Assembly (NCBI RefSeq): GCF_014219065.1
Contig: NZ_JACLGO010000002.1
Location: 177,994 to 241,993 of the forward strand
Origin: Halopseudomonas xiamenensis
Lineage (GTDB): Bacteria > Pseudomonadota > Gammaproteobacteria > Pseudomonadales > Pseudomonadaceae
Direction of reading: 5' to 3'
Length of the DNA: 64,000 nucleotides
The stretch's first letter is position 1. The number at the start of each line of letters is the position of its first letter. Under the pieces are notes generated by a model that was not told the DNA's origin, ran no database searches, and saw nothing but the letters and a program-made list of their open reading frames with translations. Of this stretch, positions 52,948 through 61,437 are shown piece after piece. A program made the translations under genes and the position numbers.

Positions 52948-55365
52948 ATGTCGCCACCCCTTGCCCTGTTGTGGCTCACCTTGCTGTGGTTGCCCGCGCT
53001 GGCTCAGGCCCAGACGCTGCAACTGGAATCCTGCCGGGCCGAGCGCACCATCCTGCAGCCATGGCTGCAGGTGCACGAGGATGCCCGTGGCGACTATACG
53101 CTGGAGGATTTCCTCGCTGCTGCCTCGGCAGAGCTGCGCTCGATGGAGCAGTCCCGTCTGCGGCCCGGCCTGGACAGCGCAGCGTTATGGCTGCGCGTCG
53201 AGGTGCTCAACAGCGGCACTGCCGATTGCCGCATGTGGCTGTTCCCCGGTGCGCCCCGGGCGCGCGATATGCGCCTGTTCCAGCAGCAGGACGGGCAGTG
53301 GCAGCAGCGGCTGGCCGGTGCCGACTGGCCATTGCACCGCTGGGACTCGCCGGTGCGCCTGCCGGCCTTCGAGCTGCAGTTGCCTGCCGGACAGTCTCGC
53401 AGCTTCATCCTGCGCATGGGCAACTCTCCACCGGTGGCCATGCAGCCGATGCTACTGTCGCATGAGGGGCTGGCGCGCATCCGCATGGCCGAGAGTACCG
53501 CCGACGGCGTGGCGTTTGGCATTGTCGGGCTGCTGGTGCTGCTGTGCCTGGTGGTCGGCACCCTCTATCGCTGGCCGCTGCTGTTTGCCCACGCCATGGC
53601 GGTGCTGCTGTATGTGCTGTTCGTCGCGCTGCGCACCGGCTACGGCTTCGTTTATCTGTGGCCGGATGCGCCGGGGCTGGATAGCAACCTGATCATCCTG
53701 GTGCGGGCTGCCATGGGGGTGGCGGTGATCGGCTATCTGCGGCTGTTGCTGCAGGTGCGCCGCTTTCCGCGCTGGTGTGGTCATCTGGTCAGCAGCTGGC
53801 AGGCATTGCTGGTGTTGTACGGGCTGGGCCAGATAGTGCTCGGCGGCGTGTTGCTGGACAACACACTGAGCTGGGCGGTCAGCGGGGTGTCCGCGGTGCT
53901 CATGCTGGTCATGACCTGGTACGGGCACCGCCAGCGGCTGCGCTATAACTGGTTCTGCTACCTGTTTCCCTCCCTGGTGGCGCTGCAGATACTGATACAG
54001 GGCGGCTCCGTGCTGCGGCTGTGGCAGATGTCGACCTATGAATACAGCTGGTATTCGATGTCGGTGCTGCCGAACTCGGTCTTGCTGCTGTACACCCTGG
54101 TCAGCCAGGTGCAATTGGGCCGCCAGCGGGAGAAGCGCGCGTTGCTGGATATCGACCAGTTGAAACAGACCGAACGGGAGCGGCTCGAGCACACCGTGGC
54201 AGTGCGTACCAGCCAGCTGCGTGATGCCCTGTCGGCGCAGAATCATCTGCTGGCACGCATCAGCCATGACCTGCGTTCTCCCATGCAGGGTATCCTCGAC
54301 AGTGCCCGGCAGTTGCGCGGCACTGGCCAGGTGCAGCAGCATGCCGACCATATCGAACAGCATGCCCGGCTGCAGCTGGAACTGATCGATGAGCTGCTGG
54401 AGTTCTCCCGCAGCGAGCTGCAACACATGGAACTGCTGATAGCGCCGGGTTATCTGTTCGGCTTCCTGCGGGAAATCGAGGACATCGGCCACTTTCTCGC
54501 CCAGCGTAACCATAATCACTTCAGTTGCCTGCTGGCGGACGACCTGCCGCTGCTGGTCAATGCCGACTTCCGACGGCTGCGCCAGATACTGGTCAATCTG
54601 CTGAGCAATGCCGGCAAGTTCACCCGCAACGGCAGCATCGAGTTCCGTGTCAGCCGCGGAGCCCAGGGTGATGCCGGGCAAGCGCTGCTCGAGTTCAGCG
54701 TGCAGGACAATGGCATCGGTATCCCGTCGGAAGAGCTGGCCCGGTTGACCGAGCCCTTCCAGCGCGCCAGCAATGCTACACGGCACGAGGGCACCGGGTT
54801 GGGGCTGTACATTGTGCGGCAGATGCTCGAACGGATGGATAGCCAGTTGCACATCGCCCGTCCCACTGGGGGCGGTAGCCGGTTCGGCTTCACCCTGCAA
54901 CTGGAGCTGGCGGCAGAGCAGGAGCTGGATACGGTCATGGAGGAAAGTCACCTGCCCTGCGTGAGCGGCGCTGGCAAGCGTATCCTGGTGGTGGATGATG
55001 CCGATTTGAGCCGGGAGCTGCTCTACGAGTTGTTGTCCGGCTATGACTATGAGGTGTATGCCTGTGCCGATGCCGGCCAGGCAGTGGATTGGTTGACCGG
55101 AGAGTCGCCTGACCTGGTGCTCTGTGATCAGTATATGCCGCTGTCCAGTGGCTGGGTGCTGCTGGACTGGATCAGGCGGCATCGTCCCGAGCTGCCGGTG
55201 ATCCTGCACTCCGCTTCGCCGCCGCGTCCGCCTGCGGAGTATCGGCACCTCGAGTTCGATGCCTGCGTCCTCAAGCTGGCGCAGACCGATAGACTGCTGC
55301 GCTTGATTGGCAGTACCCTGAAGCAGACGCCCGCCCTGGCGCAAGCCTGTGACGAGCCGGGCTGA
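52948..55365 (+). CDS. 7TMR-DISM hybrid histidine kinase
   Basis: An 805-aa membrane kinase. It has a signal peptide (LLWLTLLWLPALAQA), a periplasmic 7TMR-DISMED2-type domain (about residues 20-170), seven transmembrane helices (about 185-390), a coiled coil, HisKA (ISHDLRSPMQG, His440), HATPase (DNGIGIPSEELARL; HEGTGLGLYI) and a C-terminal receiver (LVVDDADLSRELL; Asp727 in LCDQYMPL). DISM extracellular domains are thought to bind carbohydrates or similar ligands. It ends 43 bp before the receiver-AraC gene, its likely partner. Confidence 0.93.
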   Translation: MSPPLALLWLTLLWLPALAQAQTLQLESCRAERTILQPWLQVHEDARGDYTLEDFLAAASAELRSMEQSRLRPGLDSAALWLRVEVLNSGTADCRMWLFPGAPRARDMRLFQQQDGQWQQRLAGADWPLHRWDSPVRLPAFELQLPAGQSRSFILRMGNSPPVAMQPMLLSHEGLARIRMAESTADGVAFGIVGLLVLLCLVVGTLYRWPLLFAHAMAVLLYVLFVALRTGYGFVYLWPDAPGLDSNLIILVRAAMGVAVIGYLRLLLQVRRFPRWCGHLVSSWQALLVLYGLGQIVLGGVLLDNTLSWAVSGVSAVLMLVMTWYGHRQRLRYNWFCYLFPSLVALQILIQGGSVLRLWQMSTYEYSWYSMSVLPNSVLLLYTLVSQVQLGRQREKRALLDIDQLKQTERERLEHTVAVRTSQLRDALSAQNHLLARISHDLRSPMQGILDSARQLRGTGQVQQHADHIEQHARLQLELIDELLEFSRSELQHMELLIAPGYLFGFLREIEDIGHFLAQRNHNHFSCLLADDLPLLVNADFRRLRQILVNLLSNAGKFTRNGSIEFRVSRGAQGDAGQALLEFSVQDNGIGIPSEELARLTEPFQRASNATRHEGTGLGLYIVRQMLERMDSQLHIARPTGGGSRFGFTLQLELAAEQELDTVMEESHLPCVSGAGKRILVVDDADLSRELLYELLSGYDYEVYACADAGQAVDWLTGESPDLVLCDQYMPLSSGWVLLDWIRRHRPELPVILHSASPPRPPAEYRHLEFDACVLKLAQTDRLLRLIGSTLKQTPALAQACDEPG

Positions 55366-55408
55366 ACCGCAAGACCTCGTTCGCAGGGGACAAGGGCAGA
55401 GTGCCGCC

Positions 55409-56194
55409 ATGAACCATTCCGCGCCCCAGGATATTCACGTCCTGATCATCGATGACTGTCCGGAAACACTCAGGTCACTATCCAGCCTGATTCGTTCGGC
55501 CGGCATGCGCTTGTCATTGGTGACCGAGCCGCGCCAGGCGTTGCAACGGGCCCAGGCCCTGCGCCCGGACTTGATCCTGCTGGATGTGCACATGTCGCAA
55601 ATGGATGGATTTGCCGTGTGCCGCCTGCTCCAGGAAGCATCGCTGACCAGACAGATACCCATCATCTTTCTCACCTCGGCATCAGCCGTCGAGCAGCGCC
55701 TGCAGGGGCTGACCCTGGGCGGTGTGGACTATGTCGTCAAGCCTTTCGCCCCGGAAGAGGTGCTGGCACGCATCCGTATCCATGTGCAATTGGCGCGCCG
55801 GGACAACCTGGCCGCTGCCGAGAGCAGCGAGGTGCATCCCCAGGACCCGGACCAGATTGTCCTGCACGCGGCCATGCGGCTGATTACCCAGCAACTGGAC
55901 GCTCCCCTGACACTGGCGGAGATCGCCCGGCAGGTCGGCACCCACGGCAAGAAGTTGTCCAGCATCTTCCGTCAGCACCTGGGCATGACGGTGTTCGCCT
56001 TCCTGCGGGAGGAGCGTTTGCGCAAGAGCCAGCAGCTGTTGGCCGACAGCCATCTTGGTATCCAGGACATCGCCGATCTGGTCGGTTTCCGCAGCGCCGC
56101 CAATTTTGCCACCGCTTTTCGCGAGAGGACCGGTATGACGCCTACGGCCTTTCGTAGTCGGCTGCAGGACGAGCGGCGGCATCCATCGGAGTGA
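55409..56194 (+). CDS. Response regulator with receiver and AraC-type DNA-binding domain
   Basis: A 261-aa regulator. The receiver (about residues 8-125) is complete: Asp15/Asp16 (LIIDDCPET), Asp59 (LILLDVHMSQMDG) and Lys111 (YVVKPFAPEE). The C-terminal AraC/XylS double helix-turn-helix (about 155-255) includes LTLAEIARQVGTHGKKLSSI and IQDIADLVGFRSAANFATAF. ATG 55409 is chosen, since the upstream frame overlaps the kinase. It is downstream of the hybrid kinase and upstream of a near-paralogue. Such REC-AraC proteins are activators; targets may be the adjacent adhesin genes. Confidence 0.92.
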   Translation: MNHSAPQDIHVLIIDDCPETLRSLSSLIRSAGMRLSLVTEPRQALQRAQALRPDLILLDVHMSQMDGFAVCRLLQEASLTRQIPIIFLTSASAVEQRLQGLTLGGVDYVVKPFAPEEVLARIRIHVQLARRDNLAAAESSEVHPQDPDQIVLHAAMRLITQQLDAPLTLAEIARQVGTHGKKLSSIFRQHLGMTVFAFLREERLRKSQQLLADSHLGIQDIADLVGFRSAANFATAFRERTGMTPTAFRSRLQDERRHPSE

Positions 56195-56363
56195 TTCCCG
56201 CCTCGTTGTAATAATGATACGCCCTCAATCAAAGGCTTAAGGCCCTCTAGCAAAAGTTGCTGTCGGTTTCTTGTGGAACAATCGACAAAGTTACGACAGG
56301 GCGGCATAGCCTGTCGGCATCATTTGTCAAATTCTTGTCGGTCGGTGACTTAGGGACGGGTCG

Positions 56364-57182
56364 ATGCGTGGTATCAGCGCTCTACGAGACTCCCACATCT
56401 TGGTGATACATCCTCGACCGGAGGAGCTGCGAATATTGCTGAGTCAATTACAGGCCGCCGGGACGCGCCTATCTATGGCGACTACGTCGCGCCAGGGATT
56501 GCAGCGTGCCCAGGTACTGTCACTCGAGCTGATCCTGCTCAACATGCAAATGCCGAAGATGGACGGTCTGGCCCTATGCCGACTGTTTCGCGAGGCGCCG
56601 GCCACCCGCCACACCCCAGTGATTTTTCTCAGCGCGGCCTCTACCGTTGATGAACGCCTGCAGGGTTTTGCCCTGGGGGCGGCGGACTATGTCACCCAGC
56701 CGTTCGTCCCCGAAGAGGTCATCGCGCGGATCTGCATCCATCTGGCGCGGGGAGAACGACATGCCACGCGACTAGATCAGTCGGGGGAGAAAGCCCTTCA
56801 GGATACCGATGAAATCACCCTGCGCGCGACTATGCGCCTGATCGACCAGCAACTGGATAGCCCGCCGCCACTGGTTGACATGGCCCGTCTGGTCGGCACC
56901 CACGGTAAGCGCCTGACGGCGATCTTCCGGCGCCGTCTGGGACTCACCGTATACGCCTACATCCGTGAGCAGCGCCTGCGCAGGAGCCAGGAGCTACTGG
57001 CTCGCAGCGACGCCACCATCCAGGACATCGCCGAGCTGATCGGTTTTCGCAGCGCGGCCAATTTCGCCACGTCTTTCCGTGAGCGCACGGGTATGACGCC
57101 GAGCGCCTTTCGCCAACAGATTCGCAATGGCGGTGCGATCGATTGTGCGAATTGTCTCGCCGCAGCGGAAAGAACCAAATGA
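56364..57182 (+). CDS. AraC-type regulator with a degenerate receiver
   Basis: A 272-aa paralogue of the preceding regulator, with nearly the same DNA-binding half (IQDIAELIGFRSAANFATSF). The receiver has lost every phosphorylation residue: the acidic pair is His16-Pro17 (LVIHPRPEE), the phosphorylated Asp is Asn60 (LILLNMQMPKMDG) and the conserved Lys is Gln112 (YVTQPFVPEE). It should therefore not be controlled by phosphorylation. A 169-bp gap with AT-rich promoter-like DNA precedes it. It lies 143 bp upstream of the second type I system. Confidence 0.9.
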   Translation: MRGISALRDSHILVIHPRPEELRILLSQLQAAGTRLSMATTSRQGLQRAQVLSLELILLNMQMPKMDGLALCRLFREAPATRHTPVIFLSAASTVDERLQGFALGAADYVTQPFVPEEVIARICIHLARGERHATRLDQSGEKALQDTDEITLRATMRLIDQQLDSPPPLVDMARLVGTHGKRLTAIFRRRLGLTVYAYIREQRLRRSQELLARSDATIQDIAELIGFRSAANFATSFRERTGMTPSAFRQQIRNGGAIDCANCLAAAERTK

Positions 57183-57209
57183 TTTCGTACCTTCGTGCAA
57201 ACGGATTAT

Positions 57210-57230
57210 CCGCTCCACCAAAGGTGGCGG
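57210..57230 (+). terminator. Weak hairpin after the second AraC-type regulator
   Basis: CCACC-AAA-GGTGG with flanking CCGC/CGG, followed 8 bp later by a T run (CCTTTTTG). It is a modest terminator candidate before the TolC-OmpA gene. Confidence 0.4.
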
Positions 57231-57325
57231 TATGGCCTTTTTGCTCCAATACCGGTTTTCCGCACAATCCAACTGCCGGCTCATCGGTGACAGAACACAC
57301 TACTCGAGTCTATTGAGAGGAAAGC

Positions 57326-59113
57326 ATGCATAAGGAAGTTCCCTTCGTTCGTCTGGCCCTTGCAGTTTGCCTCGGGCTGGCCCCCCTGGCGGCTTCGGCA
57401 ACCGAGCCGAGCACCGATCTGTTGTCCGTGGTCCAGAGCACACTGGACACCAACCCGGAGCTGCGCGCGCAGCTGGATGCCTTCCATGCCTCGACCGAGG
57501 ATCGGCGGGAAGTGTTCGGCGGTTACCTGCCGAGCATCGACCTGAACGCCTCTGTGGGGCAGGCCAACCGGCAGTTCGACAACCGCAGCGACTATTCGCG
57601 CAACTACGCGGAAATCTCCCTGACGCAGATGCTGTTCGATGGCTTCCGCGTGCGCAACGCCCTGGCCAAGGCCGATCACACCAGCCGGGTGCGCTACTAC
57701 GAAATGCTCGATGAGGCCGAGACCAAGGCGCTGGAGGCCAGTGAGGCCTATCTCAGTGTGCAGCGCCACCGGGAACTGGTGAAACTGGCCCAGGACAACC
57801 TGGCCAACCACCAGCGTGTGCATGAGCACATCGGCCAGCGCGCCGAGCGTGGCGTCAGCAACCGCGCCGACCTGCAACAGATCGAAGGCCGCCTGTCGCT
57901 GGCGCGCTCCAACCTGATGACCGAAGTGGCCAACCTGCAGAGCGTGACCGCCCGCTACCAGCGCCTGGTCGGCCAACTGCCAGCCGCTGAACTGCAGCCC
58001 TACGAAGTGCCGGCGGCGCGAGTGCCGGGCGAGCTGGGGCAGGTACTCAGCAACGTGTATGCCAACAACCCGGCGCTGTATGCCGCCTTCGAGAATACCG
58101 AAGTGACCCAGGCCGCGCTGCGCGAGACCAAGGCCAACCGCTATCCGACCCTGGAGCTGGGCCTGCGCCACGGCACCTACAAGAACAACAACAGCTTCGA
58201 CAACCGCACCGACCCCAGTTCCTATGGTGACGAGAGCATCATCGAGCTGCGTGCCCGCTACAACCTGTACCGCGGTGGTAGCGACCGCGCCGCCGAGCGT
58301 GCTGCCTGGCAGCGCATCAACCAGGCCGAGAGTCTGCGTGACAAGGCCTGCGTCGACCTGCGCCAGACCGCCACCATCGCCTACGGCGACGTACTCAACC
58401 TGGGCAGCCGCCTGCCGTCGCTGGAGTCGCACCGCAGCGCCTCCAGTGCGGTACTGGTCGCCTACCGCGAGCAGTTCGACATCGGTCGCCGCTCGCTGCT
58501 GGACGTGCTGGATTCCGAGAACGAGGCGTTCCAGGCCGAGCGTGCCTTCACCAACGGCCAGTACGACCTGCAGATCGCCCGCCTGTACACCCTGCACAGC
58601 ATGGGCGAGCTGCTGAACACCCTGTCGCTGTCCAGCGACGCCATTCCACCGCTGGAAGACCTGCGCGCCACGCCGGCACATGACTCGGCCAGCCGCTATT
58701 GCGAAGTGGTCGCCGGCGGTGTGCTGGATATCGACCAGTACCTGCAGCCGCAACGCGCCCAGCAAGTGGTCAACCTCAGTGGCGACGCGCTGTTCGACGT
58801 CGGCAGCGCGGCTATCCGCCCCGGCACCGAAGCCCGTCTGCAGAACCTGCTGCAGCGCGTGCAGGAGCAGGGCGAGCTGCGCTCGATCAACATCGTCGGG
58901 CATACCGACAGCACCGGCTCGGCCAGCCTCAACCGTGAACTGTCGCTGGCGCGGGCGGTATCGGTGCGCGAGTTCCTGATCCAGCAGGGAGTGGACCGCG
59001 CCATCATCGCCGTGGCCGGCGCCGGTGCCGACCGCCCGGTGGCCAGCAACAACACCGCCGAGGGCAGGGCGGAAAATCGCCGGGTCGAGCTGCATATCAA
59101 TCGCGCCGAATAA
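57326..59113 (+). CDS. TolC-family channel fused to an OmpA peptidoglycan-binding domain
   Basis: A 595-aa outer-membrane protein. It has a signal peptide (LALAVCLGLAPLAASA), a TolC/AggA-type domain (about residues 25-440; LLSVVQSTLDTNPELRAQLD, SLLDVLDSENEAFQAERA), a linker with a Cys, then an OmpA domain (about 480-595; GDALFDVGSAAIRPGTEARL, GHTDSTGSASLNRELSLARA, ENRRVELHI). It is the exit duct for the second adhesin, and the OmpA part should tie it to peptidoglycan. In many Lap-type clusters these are separate proteins. ATG follows GAGAGGAAAGC. REP repeats separate it from the ABC gene. Confidence 0.92.
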   Translation: MHKEVPFVRLALAVCLGLAPLAASATEPSTDLLSVVQSTLDTNPELRAQLDAFHASTEDRREVFGGYLPSIDLNASVGQANRQFDNRSDYSRNYAEISLTQMLFDGFRVRNALAKADHTSRVRYYEMLDEAETKALEASEAYLSVQRHRELVKLAQDNLANHQRVHEHIGQRAERGVSNRADLQQIEGRLSLARSNLMTEVANLQSVTARYQRLVGQLPAAELQPYEVPAARVPGELGQVLSNVYANNPALYAAFENTEVTQAALRETKANRYPTLELGLRHGTYKNNNSFDNRTDPSSYGDESIIELRARYNLYRGGSDRAAERAAWQRINQAESLRDKACVDLRQTATIAYGDVLNLGSRLPSLESHRSASSAVLVAYREQFDIGRRSLLDVLDSENEAFQAERAFTNGQYDLQIARLYTLHSMGELLNTLSLSSDAIPPLEDLRATPAHDSASRYCEVVAGGVLDIDQYLQPQRAQQVVNLSGDALFDVGSAAIRPGTEARLQNLLQRVQEQGELRSINIVGHTDSTGSASLNRELSLARAVSVREFLIQQGVDRAIIAVAGAGADRPVASNNTAEGRAENRRVELHINRAE

Positions 59114-59135
59114 GTCGCCGATCCTTCGGCCTTCG

Positions 59136-59294
59136 GGCGGGCCTTGCCCGCCATCGCGCCGAGGCGGCGCTCCCACAGATCCAGGCCATGGATGGCCTTT
59201 GTAGGAGCCGCGCCTCGCGGCGATAAGGGCTTCCAGGCATACGCAATGCGTAACGCCAAGGATATTTGATGAGAGCCGCGGCCTCGCGGCGAAG
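59136..59294. repeat. Hairpin plus three REP-like palindromes
   Basis: 59136-59152 is GGCGGGC-CTT-GCCCGCC. REP-like units follow at 59153-59177 (inverted), 59200-59224 (TGTAGGAGCCGCGCCTCGCG...) and 59272-59294 (partial, GAGCCGCGGCCTCGCGGCGA). The last one runs into the ribosome site of the ABC gene. The family also occurs at 33321-33423. Confidence 0.75.
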
Positions 59295-59301
59295 GGTGAG
59301 C

Positions 59302-61437
59302 ATGGACACAATGCCTGACGACGCACTGGCCGCCTGCCTGTCATGGCTGGCCAGCAGCCACGGAGTGACTACCAGTCGTGATGCCATCGTCGATGGCCTC
59401 GCGCTGGTGGACGGCCGTCTGTCGCCCGGGTTATTCGCCGAGGCGGCACAGCGTGTCGGGCTGGTGGCCAGCGTCGCACGTCAGCCGTTGGGTCGCCTGA
59501 ACCAGCTGCTGCTGCCCTGCGTGGTACTGCTCAAGGACAACCGCGCCTGCATCCTGCAGCGCATCGACCGCCAGGCCGGCCAGGCCGAGGTGCTGCTGCC
59601 CGAGCTGGGCATGCAGCCGCAGCAACTGCCCCTGGACGAGTTCAACGCCAGCTACAGCGGCCTGCTGATCTACTGCCGTCCGGCCTTCCGCGCCGAGAAC
59701 GGTGACACCATCACCGATGTCGAGGACGACACCCGCGGGCACTGGTTCTGGAGCGTGATCCGTACCAACCGCCCGGTCTACCGCGATGTGCTGCTGGCGG
59801 CGCTGTTCATCAACCTGTTCGCCCTGGCCATGCCGCTGTTCGTGATGAACGTGTACGACCGGGTGGTGCCCAACCAGGCCACCGATACCCTGTGGGTGCT
59901 GGCGCTGGGTGCGGCGATCATCGTCTGCGCCGACCTGCTGCTACGCCTGCTGCGCAGCTGGTTCGTCGAACTGGCCGCCAGCCGTGCCGATATCAAGCTG
60001 TCGGCGCGGATCATGCGGCGTATTCTCGGCATGCGCCTGGAACACCGCCCGGCCTCGGTCGGCTCCTTCGCCGCCAACGTGCAGTCCTTCGAGTCGGTGC
60101 GCTCGTTCATCGGCTCGATGACGGTCACCGCGCTGATCGACCTGCCGTTCTTCCTGCTGTTCGCACTGATCATCCTGCTGATCGCCTGGCCGATGGTGAT
60201 TCCGGTGCTGGTCGGTGCGGCGCTGATCGTGCTCTATGCGCTGTCGGTACAGGCGCGCATGCGCCATCTGAGCGAGACCATGAGTCAGGCCAGTGCCCAG
60301 CGCAACTCCGGACTGATCGAGAGCCTGGGCAGCATGGAAACCCTGAAGGGCTTCAATGCCACCAGCCGCATGCAGGGCAACTGGGAGCAGGCCACGCGCT
60401 TTCTCTCCGGCTGCTCCGGCAAGCAGCGGCTGCTGGGCATGTCGGTCGGTGCGCTGGCTTCCTGGACCCAGCAGCTGGTGGCGGTGAGCATGATCGTCGT
60501 CGGCGTGTACCTGGTGATCGATGGGCAGATGAGCCAGGGCGCGCTGATCGCCGCCTATATGCTGTCCTCCCGGGCCATGGCGCCGATCTCCCAGACCGCC
60601 TCGCTGCTGACCCAGTACTACCAGGCGGCCACCGCGCTGGAGTCGGTGGAGCAACTGATGGCCAACGAGCAGGAACGCAAGCCCGGTCGCCAGCTCATCA
60701 GCCGGCCGCGGCTGCGCGGCGAGATCGAGCTGCGCAATGTCAACTTCGCCTATCCCGATGAGCAGCGTAATGCGCTCAATGGGGTATCCCTGCATATCCG
60801 CGCCGGTGAGCGGGTCGGCATCCTCGGTTGCAACGGCTCGGGCAAGACCACCCTGGAGAAACTCATCCTCGGCCTGTATCAGCCCACCTCCGGCCAGGTG
60901 CTGGTCGATGGCGTGCATCTGCAGCAGATCGACCCCGCCGAGCTGCGCCGCAGCATCGGCTACATTCCCCAGGACGTGCAGCTGCTCAGTGGCAGCGTGT
61001 ACGACAACATCACCCTGGGCCTGCAGCAGCCGAGCAGTGAGCAGTTGCAGCAGGCGATCAATATCGCCGGGCTCAAGGCGCTGGTCGGCAACCACGCCGA
61101 TGGCCTGTCGATGCCGGTCGGTGAGCGCGGCAGCCGGCTGTCCGGCGGTCAGCGCCAGGCGCTGGCGGTGGCCCGGGCGGTGATGGCCGACAGCAGCATG
61201 CTGCTGTTCGACGAGCCGACCAGCGCCATGGACAGCGCGCTGGAAAACCACGTGCGCAAGGCGCTGATGCAGTTCAGCCAGGGTCGCACCCTGCTGCTGG
61301 TCACCCATCGTGTCAGCCTGCTGGAGCTGGTCGATCGGCTGATCGTCATGGACGCCGGGCAGATCATCGCCGATGGCCCGAAACACAAGGTGCTGCAGGC
61401 GCTGGAGCAGGGCAGTATCGCGAGGGCCGCGCCATGA
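59302..61437 (+). CDS. Type I secretion permease/ATPase (LapB-like), second system
   Basis: A 711-aa ABC exporter. The N-terminal C39-like domain (about residues 1-130) lacks the catalytic Cys. Six membrane helices lie at about 155-425 (LLAALFINLFALAMPLFV). The ATPase has GCNGSGKTT (Lys515), signature LSGGQ (from 613) and LLFDEPT (Asp637/Glu638). ATG 59302 is chosen for its GAAGGG site; the upstream frame lies in a REP element. It overlaps the HlyD gene by ATGA. It is only moderately similar to the ABC protein at 29846-32011, so the two systems are not recent copies. Confidence 0.93.
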   Translation: MDTMPDDALAACLSWLASSHGVTTSRDAIVDGLALVDGRLSPGLFAEAAQRVGLVASVARQPLGRLNQLLLPCVVLLKDNRACILQRIDRQAGQAEVLLPELGMQPQQLPLDEFNASYSGLLIYCRPAFRAENGDTITDVEDDTRGHWFWSVIRTNRPVYRDVLLAALFINLFALAMPLFVMNVYDRVVPNQATDTLWVLALGAAIIVCADLLLRLLRSWFVELAASRADIKLSARIMRRILGMRLEHRPASVGSFAANVQSFESVRSFIGSMTVTALIDLPFFLLFALIILLIAWPMVIPVLVGAALIVLYALSVQARMRHLSETMSQASAQRNSGLIESLGSMETLKGFNATSRMQGNWEQATRFLSGCSGKQRLLGMSVGALASWTQQLVAVSMIVVGVYLVIDGQMSQGALIAAYMLSSRAMAPISQTASLLTQYYQAATALESVEQLMANEQERKPGRQLISRPRLRGEIELRNVNFAYPDEQRNALNGVSLHIRAGERVGILGCNGSGKTTLEKLILGLYQPTSGQVLVDGVHLQQIDPAELRRSIGYIPQDVQLLSGSVYDNITLGLQQPSSEQLQQAINIAGLKALVGNHADGLSMPVGERGSRLSGGQRQALAVARAVMADSSMLLFDEPTSAMDSALENHVRKALMQFSQGRTLLLVTHRVSLLELVDRLIVMDAGQIIADGPKHKVLQALEQGSIARAAP

